Positions 8,086-16,275 of a DNA stretch of 64,000 nt are shown in pieces. The notes under the pieces were generated by a model. That model was given only the letters and a program-made list of their open reading frames with translations, was not told the origin of the DNA and made no database searches. The number at the start of each line of letters is the position of its first letter. Position 1 is the first letter of the stretch. A program made the position numbers and the translations under genes. The stretch lies in contig NZ_LT629775.1 of NCBI RefSeq assembly GCF_900105395.1, positions 8,335,501-8,399,500 of the forward strand. The letters are read 5' to 3'. Source of the stretch: Streptomyces sp. TLI_053 (GTDB lineage: Bacteria > Actinomycetota > Actinomycetes > Streptomycetales > Streptomycetaceae).

Positions 8086-9045
8086 TCAGTGCACGGCGAG
8101 CGGGAAGTACGCGCCCAGCCAGCGGTCGAGCTCGGTGAACACCTGGGTGCGGGCGGTCTCGCCGGACAGCACCAGGTCGTGCATCCCGCCCTTGATCCGG
8201 ACGATCGTCACATGGCGGCCCAGGTGCGGCCCGGCGGCCGCGATGTCGTCGGCGCGCAGGACGGCGTCCGCGTGGTGCAGCGCGGCGTGCCAGCGGGTGG
8301 TGGCGATCGAGGCGGTGGAGGCCATCAGCAGCACCGGCACGTCGATGCCGAGCCCGCGCCGCACCTCGCGGTGGCCGCGCTGGATCGCGGCCAGCCAGCC
8401 GGCGAACAGCGGCACGCCCTCGGCCGGCTTGAGCTTCAGGTCGAAGTCCCACTCGCCGCGGAAGTCCCGGTGCAGGCTGTGCACGTAGTGCGGGTTGAGC
8501 GCGGACGGCAGGACCCGGGTGGGCGAGAGGCGGGCGATCGCCTCCAGGGCCGGGGCGCCGAGGGTGCGCACGGCGGGGGAGGCCGGCATGGTCAGGAACG
8601 GGCTGTTGAGGAAGAGCCCGTCGACCAGGCCGCGCCCGGCCCGGCGGCCCGCCCACAGCGCGGCGATCAGGCCGCCGGTGGAGTGCCCGTTGACCAGCAG
8701 CCGGCCGTGGCCGTCCTGCTCGCGGATGATCCGCACCGCCTGGTCCAGCTCCTCGTCGTAGGCGGTGAGGTCGCGGACGAAGTTCGGCGAGTGGTGCGCG
8801 CGCAGCGAGCGGCCGTACTTGCGCAGGTCGATCGCGTAGAAGGAGAAGCCGGCGGCCACGTAGTGGTCGGCGAGGTGGGTCTGGAACCAGTAGTCGTTGT
8901 AGCCGTGGATGTAGAGGACGGCCTGGTCCGAGCCGGGGACCAGTCGGCGGACCAGCGTCGCCGTGACCTCGCCCTCCTCGTCCGGGCGCAGCGGCAGCTC
9001 GGCCGCCTCGTAGGGGGCACCCAGGATGTCTTCGCGGAACTCCAT
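8086..9045 (-). CDS. Alpha/beta hydrolase (serine aminopeptidase/monoacylglycerol-lipase type)
   Basis: A 319-residue cytoplasmic hydrolase. The nucleophile elbow is GHSTGG with Ser122, an HGYN oxyanion motif occurs at about 48, and the lid and acid-histidine regions look intact (final His in KGGMHDLVL). This is the hydrolase_4 pattern of lysophospholipases and monoglyceride lipases, so a small ester or lipid substrate is expected. I start at ATG 9045; GTG 9057 is a possible alternative four codons earlier. It is transcribed away from the spermidine-synthase-like gene and seems to stand alone. Confidence 0.82.
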   Translation of the reverse strand: MEFREDILGAPYEAAELPLRPDEEGEVTATLVRRLVPGSDQAVLYIHGYNDYWFQTHLADHYVAAGFSFYAIDLRKYGRSLRAHHSPNFVRDLTAYDEELDQAVRIIREQDGHGRLLVNGHSTGGLIAALWAGRRAGRGLVDGLFLNSPFLTMPASPAVRTLGAPALEAIARLSPTRVLPSALNPHYVHSLHRDFRGEWDFDLKLKPAEGVPLFAGWLAAIQRGHREVRRGLGIDVPVLLMASTASIATTRWHAALHHADAVLRADDIAAAGPHLGRHVTIVRIKGGMHDLVLSGETARTQVFTELDRWLGAYFPLAVH

Positions 9046-9148
9046 GGCCACTCGCACCCAATCTCTGGTCGGACTCCGGTCGGAATCGCGGGACGCCGGG
9101 ACCTCGGCGCCCGGACCCCCTGACGATACCGGCCGGTAGCCTCGGGCG

Positions 9149-9178
9149 TGACGGCGACTCGGGCCCGCCGCCTATGCT
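9149..9178 (+). promoter_or_regulatory. Probable leaderless promoter
   Basis: GTGACG (9149-9154), an 18-bp spacer and TATGCT (9173-9178) end six bases before ATG 9185. This spacing gives a leaderless message and decides the start codon of the gene. Confidence 0.5.
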
Positions 9179-9184
9179 GCGGAC

Positions 9185-10195
9185 ATGCCCGAGATGCCCG
9201 ACCCGACCGCCGCACCGTCCGAGGACTCCCCGGCCGACGAACGACTGCCCGTACTGCGCGAGACCGACCTCGGGCGGGCGAAGCTGCTCCCCGACGTCGA
9301 CCACGACGGCGGCTGGCTGCTGACCCTGGACGACACCCCGCAGTCCTACGTCGACCTCGGCGACCCGACCCACCTGGAGTTCGAGTACACCCGGCGCCTC
9401 GGCCACCTCGTCGACGCGCTCGACGGGGCCGGGAACGGAGCCGAGGACGGGGCCGAGGACGGGGCCGGGAACGGGGCTGAGGACAGGTCGGGCGACGAGC
9501 CCGGTGGTGGGCGTGGCGACGGGCCGGGCGGCCCCGGACGCCCGGTGGACGCCCTCCACCTCGGCGGCGGCGCCCTGACCCTGCCCCGCTACCTCGCCTC
9601 CACCCGCCCCGGCTCGCGCCAGCGCGTGGTGGAGGTGGACGGTCCGCTGCTCGACCTGGTCGAACAGCACCTCCCGTGGCAGGGGCCCGGCGTCGACATC
9701 ACCGCCGAGGTCGGCGACGCCCGCGAGGCCCTGGCCGCCCTGGCGCGGACCGCGCCCGGCAGCCTGGACCTCGTCGTCGCGGACGTGTTCCACGGCTCGC
9801 GCACCCCCCGCCACCTCACCTCGGTGGAGTTCCTGCGCCTGGCCGCCGCCGTACTGCGGCCCGGCGGCCTCTACGCGGCCAACCTCGCCGACGGCGCCCC
9901 GCTCGCCTTCGCCCGCGCCCAGACGGCGACCCTGCGCGCGGTCTTCCCGCAGACCTGCCTGATCGCCGAGCCCCCGGTGCTGCGCGGTCGCCGCTACGGG
10001 AACATCCTGCTGGTCGGCTCGGCCGGACCACTGCCCGTCGCGGACCTCGTCCGGCGGCTGGCCGGGGACATCTTCCCGGCCCGGCTGACCGACGGCGCCG
10101 ACCTCGCGGCCTTCGCCGGCCGCACCGCCCCGGTCACCGACGCCACCGCCACCGACTCCCCGCCCCCGCCGGACGGCGCGTTCAGTGTCGGCTGA
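9185..10195 (+). CDS. Spermidine-synthase-like (aminopropyltransferase-fold) protein
   Basis: A 336-residue Rossmann methyltransferase-fold protein resembling SpeE-like fused proteins. It has DTPQSYVDL, the nucleotide block ALHLGGGALTLPRYL, the acidic turn RVVEVDGPL and VADVFHG in place of the polyamine-site D-A-F. Low-complexity Gly/Ala/Glu/Asp sequence of about 40 residues (about 82-120, GAEDGAEDGAGNGAED) interrupts the fold between the first strand pair and the nucleotide motif. The catalytic Asp pattern of genuine spermidine synthases is not clear, and many actinobacterial members have unproven activity. ATG 9185 is set by the -10 box at 9173. Confidence 0.75.
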   Translation: MPEMPDPTAAPSEDSPADERLPVLRETDLGRAKLLPDVDHDGGWLLTLDDTPQSYVDLGDPTHLEFEYTRRLGHLVDALDGAGNGAEDGAEDGAGNGAEDRSGDEPGGGRGDGPGGPGRPVDALHLGGGALTLPRYLASTRPGSRQRVVEVDGPLLDLVEQHLPWQGPGVDITAEVGDAREALAALARTAPGSLDLVVADVFHGSRTPRHLTSVEFLRLAAAVLRPGGLYAANLADGAPLAFARAQTATLRAVFPQTCLIAEPPVLRGRRYGNILLVGSAGPLPVADLVRRLAGDIFPARLTDGADLAAFAGRTAPVTDATATDSPPPPDGAFSVG

Positions 10196-10257
10196 CCGGC
10201 GCGCGGAAGCGCGGCCCGGCGCGCCGGGCGGACGCACCCCGGCTTCACGCCCCCGCG

Positions 10258-10286
10258 GTGTCAGAATCAGCCGCAGTGTCAGAATC
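10258..10286. repeat. Two GTGTCAGAATC direct repeats, 18 bp apart
   Basis: GTGTCAGAATC at 10258-10268 and 10276-10286 lies 64-92 bp upstream of the methyltransferase start, in a place suited to regulator binding. No palindrome is evident within a unit. Confidence 0.45.
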
Positions 10287-10349
10287 GGCGGGTTGTAGGG
10301 GGCACGGTCGTCGGGGGCCGGCCCCACCACCCGAGGGAGCGAGCGAGAG

Positions 10350-11207
10350 ATGAGCGGCGCGGAGCGTCCGGACCTGGCGGCGGTGCCCGAGACGGCACTG
10401 TGGACCCTCTGGCAGCGGGCCGTCGAGGCCCGTCGGCCGGACGCGCTGCTGCACGACCCCGAGGCCGTCGCCCTCGTCGACCGGATCGACTTCCCGTTCG
10501 CGGAGCGCTTCGGCACCAGCGGATGGCAGTCCCGCCTCCAGGCCCTGCGGGTCGGCTGTTTCGACCGCGAGGTGGCCGACTTCCTGGCCCGCGAACCGCG
10601 GGGTACGGTCGTCTGCCTGGGGGAGGGCCTGGAGACCCAGTACTGGCGGGTCGACAACGGCCGCGCGCAGTGGCTCTCCGTCGACCTCCCCGAGGCCGTG
10701 GAGCTGCGCGAACGCCTCCTGCCCCCCGGGCCGCGACAGCGCTGCCTGGCCGCCGACGCCACCGACCTCGCCACCTGGGCCGAGGCGGTGGACCAGGACC
10801 GCGCCGTCCTGATCACCGCCCAGGGCCTGCTGATGTACCTCGCCCCGCCCCAGGTCCGCGACCTCGTCGCCGGCTGCGCGGAACGCTTCCCCGGCGGCTC
10901 GCTCGTCCTGGACGCCGTCCCGCGCTGGTTCGCCCGCCTCACCCGGGAGGGGAAGATGCGCACCCCCGGCTACCAGGCGCCCCCGATGCCGTGGGGGATG
11001 GACGCCCGCGAGCGCGACAAGCTCCGCACCGCGAGCCCGGCCGTCACCGCCGTCCGCGACGTCCGCCCCACCGGCGGCAGCGGCCTCGCCGCCGCCCTGC
11101 TCCCGTTGGCCCTCACCGTCCCCCCGCTGTCCACCCACCGTCCGACGGTCACCGTCCTGGACTTCGCCGACGGCCCGGCGCGGGACACCGGGGACAGCGG
11201 CGCGTAG
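10350..11207 (+). CDS. LCM-family class I SAM-dependent methyltransferase
   Basis: A 285-residue methyltransferase of the leucine-carboxyl-methyltransferase/TcmP group. Residues 85-110 hold the SAM site (VVCLGEGLETQYWRV followed by the acidic LSVDLPE). ITAQGLLMYL near 153 is the second family hallmark. The ATG has GAGGGAGCGAG upstream. Members methylate carboxyl groups of small molecules, often in secondary metabolism, but there is no biosynthetic gene next to it, so the substrate is open. The stretch after its stop carries coding-like sequence on the opposite strand (see 11208-11385). Confidence 0.83.
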   Translation: MSGAERPDLAAVPETALWTLWQRAVEARRPDALLHDPEAVALVDRIDFPFAERFGTSGWQSRLQALRVGCFDREVADFLAREPRGTVVCLGEGLETQYWRVDNGRAQWLSVDLPEAVELRERLLPPGPRQRCLAADATDLATWAEAVDQDRAVLITAQGLLMYLAPPQVRDLVAGCAERFPGGSLVLDAVPRWFARLTREGKMRTPGYQAPPMPWGMDARERDKLRTASPAVTAVRDVRPTGGSGLAAALLPLALTVPPLSTHRPTVTVLDFADGPARDTGDSGA

Positions 11208-11385
11208 TTCCGCCGCCGCGACGCGCGCAAGCCCTTCAGGTACTGGTCGGCCTGCTCCGCACCGTTCCTGATCCTCCGGTAGGTCCGCTGCTTCCGGGCG
11301 TTCTCGTTCGCCCGCACCTGCCCGGCGAGGTGGTCCTGGAGGTACTTCCGGCAGACGGCGGCCGCCGCCCGGGCGTCGGGGCAGG
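11208..11385 (-). pseudogene. Coding-like fragment, no clear start, unknown
   Basis: Read on the minus strand this gap gives a lysine-, tyrosine- and glutamine-bearing sequence (for example RANENARKQRTYRRIRNGAE and QADQYLKGL) with strongly biased third positions, unlike random antisense of this genome. The frame runs open into the 3' end of the methyltransferase gene. GTG 11317 is the only start-like codon and has no good ribosome site. Upstream lies a GC-only direct repeat (GGGGCAGGGCGGCGCGG, twice). I take it for the tail of a lost gene or a small unannotated gene; the family is not recognised. Confidence 0.25.
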
Positions 11386-11430
11386 GCGGCGCGGGGCGGG
11401 GCAGGGCGGCGCGGCGCGGGGAAACGCGGT

Positions 11431-13290
11431 TCAGGGCGTCGGGCTGAGCTCCAGGACGAAGACGCCGGCGGTGGTCGTGGTGGCGTCGAAGGCCCGGCAG
11501 GCGATCACCGCGTGATTGACGCCGGTGGCCGCCCGGACCAGGACCAGCCGCAGGCCGTCGGCGTCGGGGGCCGGGCGGAGGTCGGCGTCGGTCCAGACGG
11601 CCGTCGCGCTCACCTCGGTGGTGGTGTGCTTCTCGCCGTGCAGACCACCGGTGCGCCGCAGGGGCGGTTCGCCGGTGTCGTCGGTGAGGGTGCCGTCGGC
11701 GGCCAGGGTCCACCGGGCACCGGAGAGCCGGTCGGCGACGTCGTCCACGAGCTGCCGGGGCGTGCCGAGCAGGGGTTCGGCGGACACCACCCGGGCGGTG
11801 CGGAAGGTGCCGAGCGGGACGGCGGCCGGGTCGGTGGCGGGCAGCTCCCCGGCCGCGGTGTCGGGCGCGGGCAGACCGGTCGGCCTGGCCGGTGCCGCGG
11901 GCGGGGACGGCGTCGGGCAGGCGGTGGCGGTGGCGGTGGCCATGGCGGTGCCGGTCGGCTGGCCCGCCGGGTCGGTGGCGGGAGGCGGGGCCGCCGTCCC
12001 GACCGGGTCGGCCGGGGGAGCCGGGGCCGGGGCCTTCGTCGCGACCGGATCGGCCGTGCTGCCCCACGGCGCCAGGGCCACGGCCAGGACCAGCGCCGGT
12101 ACCAGGGCGGCGGTCGCGTAGGGTCCGGGCGACAGCCTGCCGCCGGGACGGCCGTCCGGTGCCCAGAGCCGGGGCCAGACCGGTGCCAGCAGCGGCCACA
12201 CGGCGAGGACGGCCAGCACGGCCCACCACTCGGGACCGGCGGTGACCTGGTGGTCCGCCAGCGACAGCGCCCGCCCGGCGGCCCGCTCCCAGGGCACGTC
12301 CAGCAGCCGGTACGCGACCGTCGCGCCGGCGACGGTCAGCAGCAGGTCGGCGAGGAGCGCCAGGGGCAGCAGCGCCACCAGCAGCAGCTGCGCCGACGGG
12401 CTCCCGGCCCGGCGAGCGAACCAGCGGCGGAGCCGCGCGGGCGGGTGGTGAAGCGCGGCCAGCCGGCCGGTGTCGGCCTCCTCCACCGCAGCCAGCACGC
12501 GCAGCAGTTCCGCGCCGCCCTGTGCTGCCCCGCCCCGTGCGGCGGCGGCGTGCCGGTCGGCCGCGAGCTCGGCGCTCCACAGCGCGCCGACCGGCAGCAG
12601 CAGTACCTCCGGCACCCGCAGCAGCACCAGCACGACCTGGGCGAACATCAGGTGCGCGGACGGTTCTCCCGACACGAGCAGCAGGCCCGCCGGCAGCAGC
12701 CCGCACAGGGCGAAGACGTAGGGCCAGCTCCGCAGCAGGGCCACGAACGGGCTGCCGAGCCCGGCGACGTGCTGCTCCCCGTTGCGGTGGTGGCCGAGTT
12801 CGTGGAGCAGCAGGGTCTCGGCGGCCGCCCGGTCGCGGCGCCAGAGCACGGTCAGCGGGACGAACACGGCGATCCGGGTGGCGCGCGGTCCGGCGGGGTA
12901 GACGCGGGCGGTCAGGTCGGAGCGGGTCGGGCTGACGCGCAGTTCGACGCCGGGCGCCCGGTCGGCGAGGAACCGCTGGATCTCGGCGAAGGGCTCCCCG
13001 GGAAGGGGCCGTCGCAGGTCGTGGCGCCACTCGGTGAACCGGCACCGCAGCCGGGGCAGCGGCAGGGCGAGGATCCCGGCGAGCAGGAACGCGGTGGGGG
13101 CGAGCTGGGCCACGGACAGTGCCAGCAGCGCGCGGAAGCCGCCGGTGGTGGTGACCTGTTCGGGGTAGGCGCCCAGGCCGAGGAGGTCCTTGGCCTGGGC
13201 GGTCCACCAGGTGACGGTCGCCGGTACCTGGGACAGGTAGAGGCCGGCCAGCAGCCACAGCCAGGGCGGCGGCCCGGGCGGACGTCTCAC
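11431..13290 (-). CDS. Membrane-bound zinc metallopeptidase, M48/M56 type
   Basis: A 619-residue protein with two N-terminal membrane segments, then a zinc-protease domain. The motif HELGHH gives His163, Glu164 and His167, and SAELAADRHA near 250 supplies the third ligand (ExxxD pattern). Two or three further membrane segments follow (about 305-400), then a Pro/Ala/Thr linker and a C-terminal domain of about 180 residues predicted outside the cell. Start GTG 13290 overlaps the stop of the preceding gene (GTGA), so it is translationally coupled. BlaR1/HtpX-like membrane proteases are relatives. The last domain has no match I recognise and may be the sensor or partner surface for the lipoprotein in the same operon. 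Confidence 0.8.
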   Translation of the reverse strand: MRRPPGPPPWLWLLAGLYLSQVPATVTWWTAQAKDLLGLGAYPEQVTTTGGFRALLALSVAQLAPTAFLLAGILALPLPRLRCRFTEWRHDLRRPLPGEPFAEIQRFLADRAPGVELRVSPTRSDLTARVYPAGPRATRIAVFVPLTVLWRRDRAAAETLLLHELGHHRNGEQHVAGLGSPFVALLRSWPYVFALCGLLPAGLLLVSGEPSAHLMFAQVVLVLLRVPEVLLLPVGALWSAELAADRHAAAARGGAAQGGAELLRVLAAVEEADTGRLAALHHPPARLRRWFARRAGSPSAQLLLVALLPLALLADLLLTVAGATVAYRLLDVPWERAAGRALSLADHQVTAGPEWWAVLAVLAVWPLLAPVWPRLWAPDGRPGGRLSPGPYATAALVPALVLAVALAPWGSTADPVATKAPAPAPPADPVGTAAPPPATDPAGQPTGTAMATATATACPTPSPPAAPARPTGLPAPDTAAGELPATDPAAVPLGTFRTARVVSAEPLLGTPRQLVDDVADRLSGARWTLAADGTLTDDTGEPPLRRTGGLHGEKHTTTEVSATAVWTDADLRPAPDADGLRLVLVRAATGVNHAVIACRAFDATTTTAGVFVLELSPTP

Positions 13291-13982
13291 GGGGTGTCCT
13301 CGCGGTCCTCGGTCCCGACGCTGCCGGAGCGGTCGTCTGCTCCGGGCTCCGGGGCGGGAGGCGGGTCGGTGGCCCGGGTCCGGCGCCGTCGGCCGAACGG
13401 CCGACGGCGGGGACGGACTGCGGGCTCCGGGGGTTCGGCGGCGACCAGCCGGTCGAGGAAGGCCGCCGCGTCGCGCCGGTCGGGACTGTTGAGGAGTCCG
13501 GCCAGCAGCTCGCAGGCCAGGCGGTCGGCGTCCGGCGGCGGCACGCCCCGGGACCGGAGCCGGGCGCCGAGCCGGGCGGCGGCGTGCAGGGCCGTTTCGG
13601 TCGGCTCCCCGGCCCCGCCGCCGGAGCCGGGATGGGCGCCGGGATCGGGGCCGGGAGGGGCGCCGGTGTCGGACCGGTCGGACCGCCGCCGCAGGCTGAC
13701 CAGCAGGGCCGTCGCCGAGACCAGGTTCCCGAACTGCGCGCTGCCCAGCACGTCCCCGACCTCGCGCGCCGCGTAGGCCAGCGCGTCGAGCAGCTGCGGC
13801 AGGACGGTGACCAGCCCGCCGCCGATGCCGCCCGGGGTGTGACCGGCCCGGCGGTAGAGGTCCCGGCGGGCCCTGCCCCCGGCCGCGTAGGCGAGGGTGA
13901 TCGACGGGGCGAGGTCCCGCTCGTCCGGGGCCGCGATCACCGCGACCCGCGTCCCCCAGGCGGCCAGCCCGGCCGCGTCCAC
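13287..13982 (-). CDS. Uncharacterised operon partner of the membrane peptidase
   Basis: A 231-residue protein starting at GTG directly after the lipoprotein stop (TGA-GTG) and ending in a GTGA overlap with the peptidase gene. Residues 1-95 look like a compact alpha/beta or helical domain (AVIAAPDERDLAPSITLAYA), followed by a Gly/Pro linker (about 100-125), a helical segment to about 185 and a basic/Pro tail. No membrane segment, signal peptide or catalytic motif is visible. Tight packing implies it works with the protease and the lipoprotein. I do not recognise the family. Confidence 0.65.
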   Translation of the reverse strand: MDAAGLAAWGTRVAVIAAPDERDLAPSITLAYAAGGRARRDLYRRAGHTPGGIGGGLVTVLPQLLDALAYAAREVGDVLGSAQFGNLVSATALLVSLRRRSDRSDTGAPPGPDPGAHPGSGGGAGEPTETALHAAARLGARLRSRGVPPPDADRLACELLAGLLNSPDRRDAAAFLDRLVAAEPPEPAVRPRRRPFGRRRRTRATDPPPAPEPGADDRSGSVGTEDREDTP

Positions 13983-14942
13983 TCAGCGGCTCCCGCTGAA
14001 CTCGAAGGTGAACTCGACCAGGCCGTCGTCGGAGGCGCCCTTGGCGGTCAGCGAGGTGCTGGTGGCGGTCAGCTTGCCGGAGAGGCTCGCGCCGACGGCC
14101 ACCGAGTGCGGCATGCCGCCCGGGAGGGTGCCGAGCTCGGGCCGGCACGGCACGAGCAGGGTGGCCCAGTTGATCAGGTTGAGGGCGGCGGCCTCGCGCA
14201 CGTGGTTGTCGGTGAGCTGGCCGCGCAGCGTGCCGCTGTCCCAGGACAGCTTCCAGTAGGTCAGCAGGAGCTGTCCCGAGCCGGTCGCGACGGCGACGGA
14301 CGTGCCCAGGCCCACCGCCCCGGTCTGCCCGGGCGGGCCGACGGAGATAACCAGCGCGAAGGGGTTGCTCTCGCGCTGGCCGCCGGCCTCCCGGGGGCGC
14401 TCGACGGAGAGCGTGGTGGCCATCGAGTACGTCTGTGAGCCGGCGGGCCGCCGGGCGCCGTCGAGCGAGCAGTAGTCGTACAGCTGGACCGTGACCCGGG
14501 CGGTGCCCCGGTACTGGCCGCCCCAGAGCGAGGACGCGCCCCCGGCGGGCGGGGCGGTGGTGGCGGGCCTGGTGGCCGCGGGGGTGCTCGGCCGGGCGGT
14601 GGGTGTGGCGGCGGGCCGGGTGGTGCTCGGTGCGGCCGGGGGTCTGCTGCTGGGGCGGACCGGGCTCGGGGCGGCCGTCGTGGTCGGTACGGGTTCGGCC
14701 GGCCCGGTCGGGGAGGGGGCCGGAGGACGGGTCGGGGTCGGCGCCGGGGCCCGGGTGGTCGGGTCGGTCGTCGGGACGGCCGGCGCGGTGTCGGACACCG
14801 ACGGTCCGGCCGAGGCGGTGTCGAGGGTGTCGGCGACCGGGCTCCCGCCGTCGCCGCCGCACCCGGAGACGAGGGCCAGGGCCAGTGCGGCGGACGTGGC
14901 GGTGAGGGCGGCGCGCTTGCGGATGTTGCGGGCACGGATCAT
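13983..14942 (-). CDS. Lipoprotein with Pro/Thr-rich stalk, first gene of the peptidase operon
   Basis: A 319-residue exported lipoprotein. The basic start and hydrophobic stretch end in the lipobox VSGC with Cys28. A Pro/Thr/Ala stalk of about 100 residues is followed by a C-terminal domain of about 180 residues (from SSLWGGQYRGTARVTVQLY onward) that looks beta-rich. I chose ATG 14942, which has GGGGGA upstream, over TTG 14966. The next gene begins on the following base. It probably displays a sensor or substrate domain outside the membrane that the co-encoded M48/M56-type protease acts on or responds to; that role is inference. Confidence 0.75.
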   Translation of the reverse strand: MIRARNIRKRAALTATSAALALALVSGCGGDGGSPVADTLDTASAGPSVSDTAPAVPTTDPTTRAPAPTPTRPPAPSPTGPAEPVPTTTAAPSPVRPSSRPPAAPSTTRPAATPTARPSTPAATRPATTAPPAGGASSLWGGQYRGTARVTVQLYDYCSLDGARRPAGSQTYSMATTLSVERPREAGGQRESNPFALVISVGPPGQTGAVGLGTSVAVATGSGQLLLTYWKLSWDSGTLRGQLTDNHVREAAALNLINWATLLVPCRPELGTLPGGMPHSVAVGASLSGKLTATSTSLTAKGASDDGLVEFTFEFSGSR

Positions 14943-15373
14943 CACGGCGTCCCCCAGTGATATCAACTGCCTTGTTGGAAAAGGAGGTTAGACCCGGAAG
15001 GGGGCGAGGGAAGCCGGTTCGGACGGCGTTCGGCGAACCGTGACCAATCCGATTCGGTGGCGTGCGCGAGCACGTCAAGCGGGGTCCGGGCTTCGCCCGC
15101 CCGCGCGGCCGCCGGTCGCTCCGGCGTACGCCCCGGCGGAGACCCGGTTCCGCGGATCGCCCCGGGCACGGAACCGCCGGGCCGCCCCGCACGTCGTACG
15201 CAGGGGTGATCGGCCGAGGGGACGGGCCGCCCGGCACGTTAGGCTGCCCTCTCGGGGAGCGGCCTGGCGCCGCCATTCGGACGACTGTCGAGACCGGCGC
15301 GCGAGCCGCGGGGACCTGATCGGGACCTGGGCGGGCCTGCCGCGGGTCTCGTCCTGCCACGGAGGTACTGGCC
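14943..15373. other. Intergenic region between divergent units, no gene seen
   Basis: These 431 bases separate the lipoprotein operon from the DedA gene. Frames are open by composition only. The palindrome TGATATCA (14958-14965) lies near the lipoprotein ribosome site. CACGTTAGGCTGCCC near 15236-15250 shares the -10-like string GTTAGGCTGCCC with the globin-reductase promoter, but is 125 bp from the DedA start. Confidence 0.4.
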
Positions 15374-16051
15374 TTGCTGCACATCGACGCCTGGATCGAA
15401 GGCGTACCACCGGGCGCGGTGTACGCCCTCGTTGCGCTGATCATCGGACTGGAGTCGCTGGGCATCCCGCTCCCCGGGGAGATCGCCCTGGTCTCCGCCG
15501 CCCTGCTGTCCGCGCGCGGCGTGGTCAGCCCGGTCTGGGTGGCGGTCTGCGCGATCGCCGGCGCGATCATCGGCGACTCGATCGGCTACTCGATCGGCCG
15601 CAAGGGCGGCAAGCCGCTGTTCGAGAAGCTCGGCCGCAAGTTCCCCAAGCACTTCGGCCCCAGCCACCTGGCCAGCGCCGAGCGCTCCTTCCAGAAGTGG
15701 GGCATGTGGGCCGTCTTCTTCGGCCGCTTCATCGCCCTGCTGCGCATCTTCGCCGGCCCGCTGGCGGGCGCCCTGAAGATGCCGTACTGGAAGTTCCTGA
15801 TCGCCAACGTGCTCGGCGGCGTGGTCTGGGCCGGCGGTACGACGTGGCTGGTCTACCAGGTCGGCAAGGTCGCCGAGCAGTGGCTGTCGAAGTTCTCCTG
15901 GATCGGTCTGCTCCTCGCCGTCGCCGTCGGCGCGTTCTCGGCCTGGTTCATGAAGCGCCGGGCCGCCAAGGCCGCGCACGCCCTCGAGGCCGAGGACGCG
16001 GCGAAGACCGTGGACGCGGCGCCGACGGTTTCCGCGCCCGCCGCCGACTGA
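15374..16051 (+). CDS. DedA-family (VTT domain) membrane protein
   Basis: A 225-residue inner-membrane protein. Four or five hydrophobic segments surround the DedA signature: ESLGIPLPGE near 27-36, GAIIGDSIGYSIGRKGG near 62-78 and FFGRFIALLRIFAGPLAG near 115-132, with conserved Arg and Glu residues. The family includes undecaprenyl-phosphate and phosphatidylethanolamine flippases and supports envelope homeostasis. Translation starts at TTG, supported by GGAGG eight bases upstream; no in-frame ATG or GTG fits. The tail is a soluble Ala/Glu/Asp stretch. A strong hairpin follows at 16129. Confidence 0.9.
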   Translation: MLHIDAWIEGVPPGAVYALVALIIGLESLGIPLPGEIALVSAALLSARGVVSPVWVAVCAIAGAIIGDSIGYSIGRKGGKPLFEKLGRKFPKHFGPSHLASAERSFQKWGMWAVFFGRFIALLRIFAGPLAGALKMPYWKFLIANVLGGVVWAGGTTWLVYQVGKVAEQWLSKFSWIGLLLAVAVGAFSAWFMKRRAAKAAHALEAEDAAKTVDAAPTVSAPAAD

Positions 16052-16128
16052 CGGCCTCGCGCGCTCGCCCGCTCGCCGGCGCCCGTCGCCGAGCCGTACG
16101 CGCTGTGTGAGCCGTACGAGCCGTACGA

Positions 16129-16162
16129 GCCGCTGCCCGGAGCTTCTGCTCCGGGCAGCGGC
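16129..16162 (+). terminator. 15-bp hairpin terminator
   Basis: Perfect arms GCCGCTGCCCGGAGC and GCTCCGGGCAGCGGC enclose TTCT, 78 bp after the DedA stop. Three GAGCCGTAC repeats lie just before it. Confidence 0.7.
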
Positions 16163-16177
16163 GTCCGTGCCCGCACG

Positions 16178-16231
16178 GAACCGCAGGCCCGTGGACCGCA
16201 GAGCCGTGAACCGCACGGCCGCGGGACCGCA
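16178..16231. repeat. Imperfect short repeats (GAACCGCA/GACCGCA x4)
   Basis: Copies at 16178, 16194, 16208 and 16225 are spaced 14-17 bp in the leader region of the oxidoreductase gene. Spacing is irregular, so this may be low-complexity drift rather than a regulatory array. Confidence 0.35.
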
Positions 16232-16275
16232 CGACCGACACCCCACCAGCACGCGAAGAGAGAAGTAGGAGCACC

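Noticed and set aside
9185..10195. Naming the protein a true spermidine synthase (speE)
   Set aside because: The catalytic and polyamine-binding acidic residues are not clearly conserved and a 40-residue low-complexity insert interrupts the fold.
10245..11138. Long open frame on the minus strand opposite the LCM methyltransferase
   Set aside because: It is antisense to a gene with clear family motifs and its translation is low-complexity Gly/Ala/Arg, as expected in this GC-rich genome.
15062..15319. Possible 85-codon gene upstream of DedA
   Set aside because: Arg/Pro/Gly-rich translation, no ribosome site and no family resemblance.
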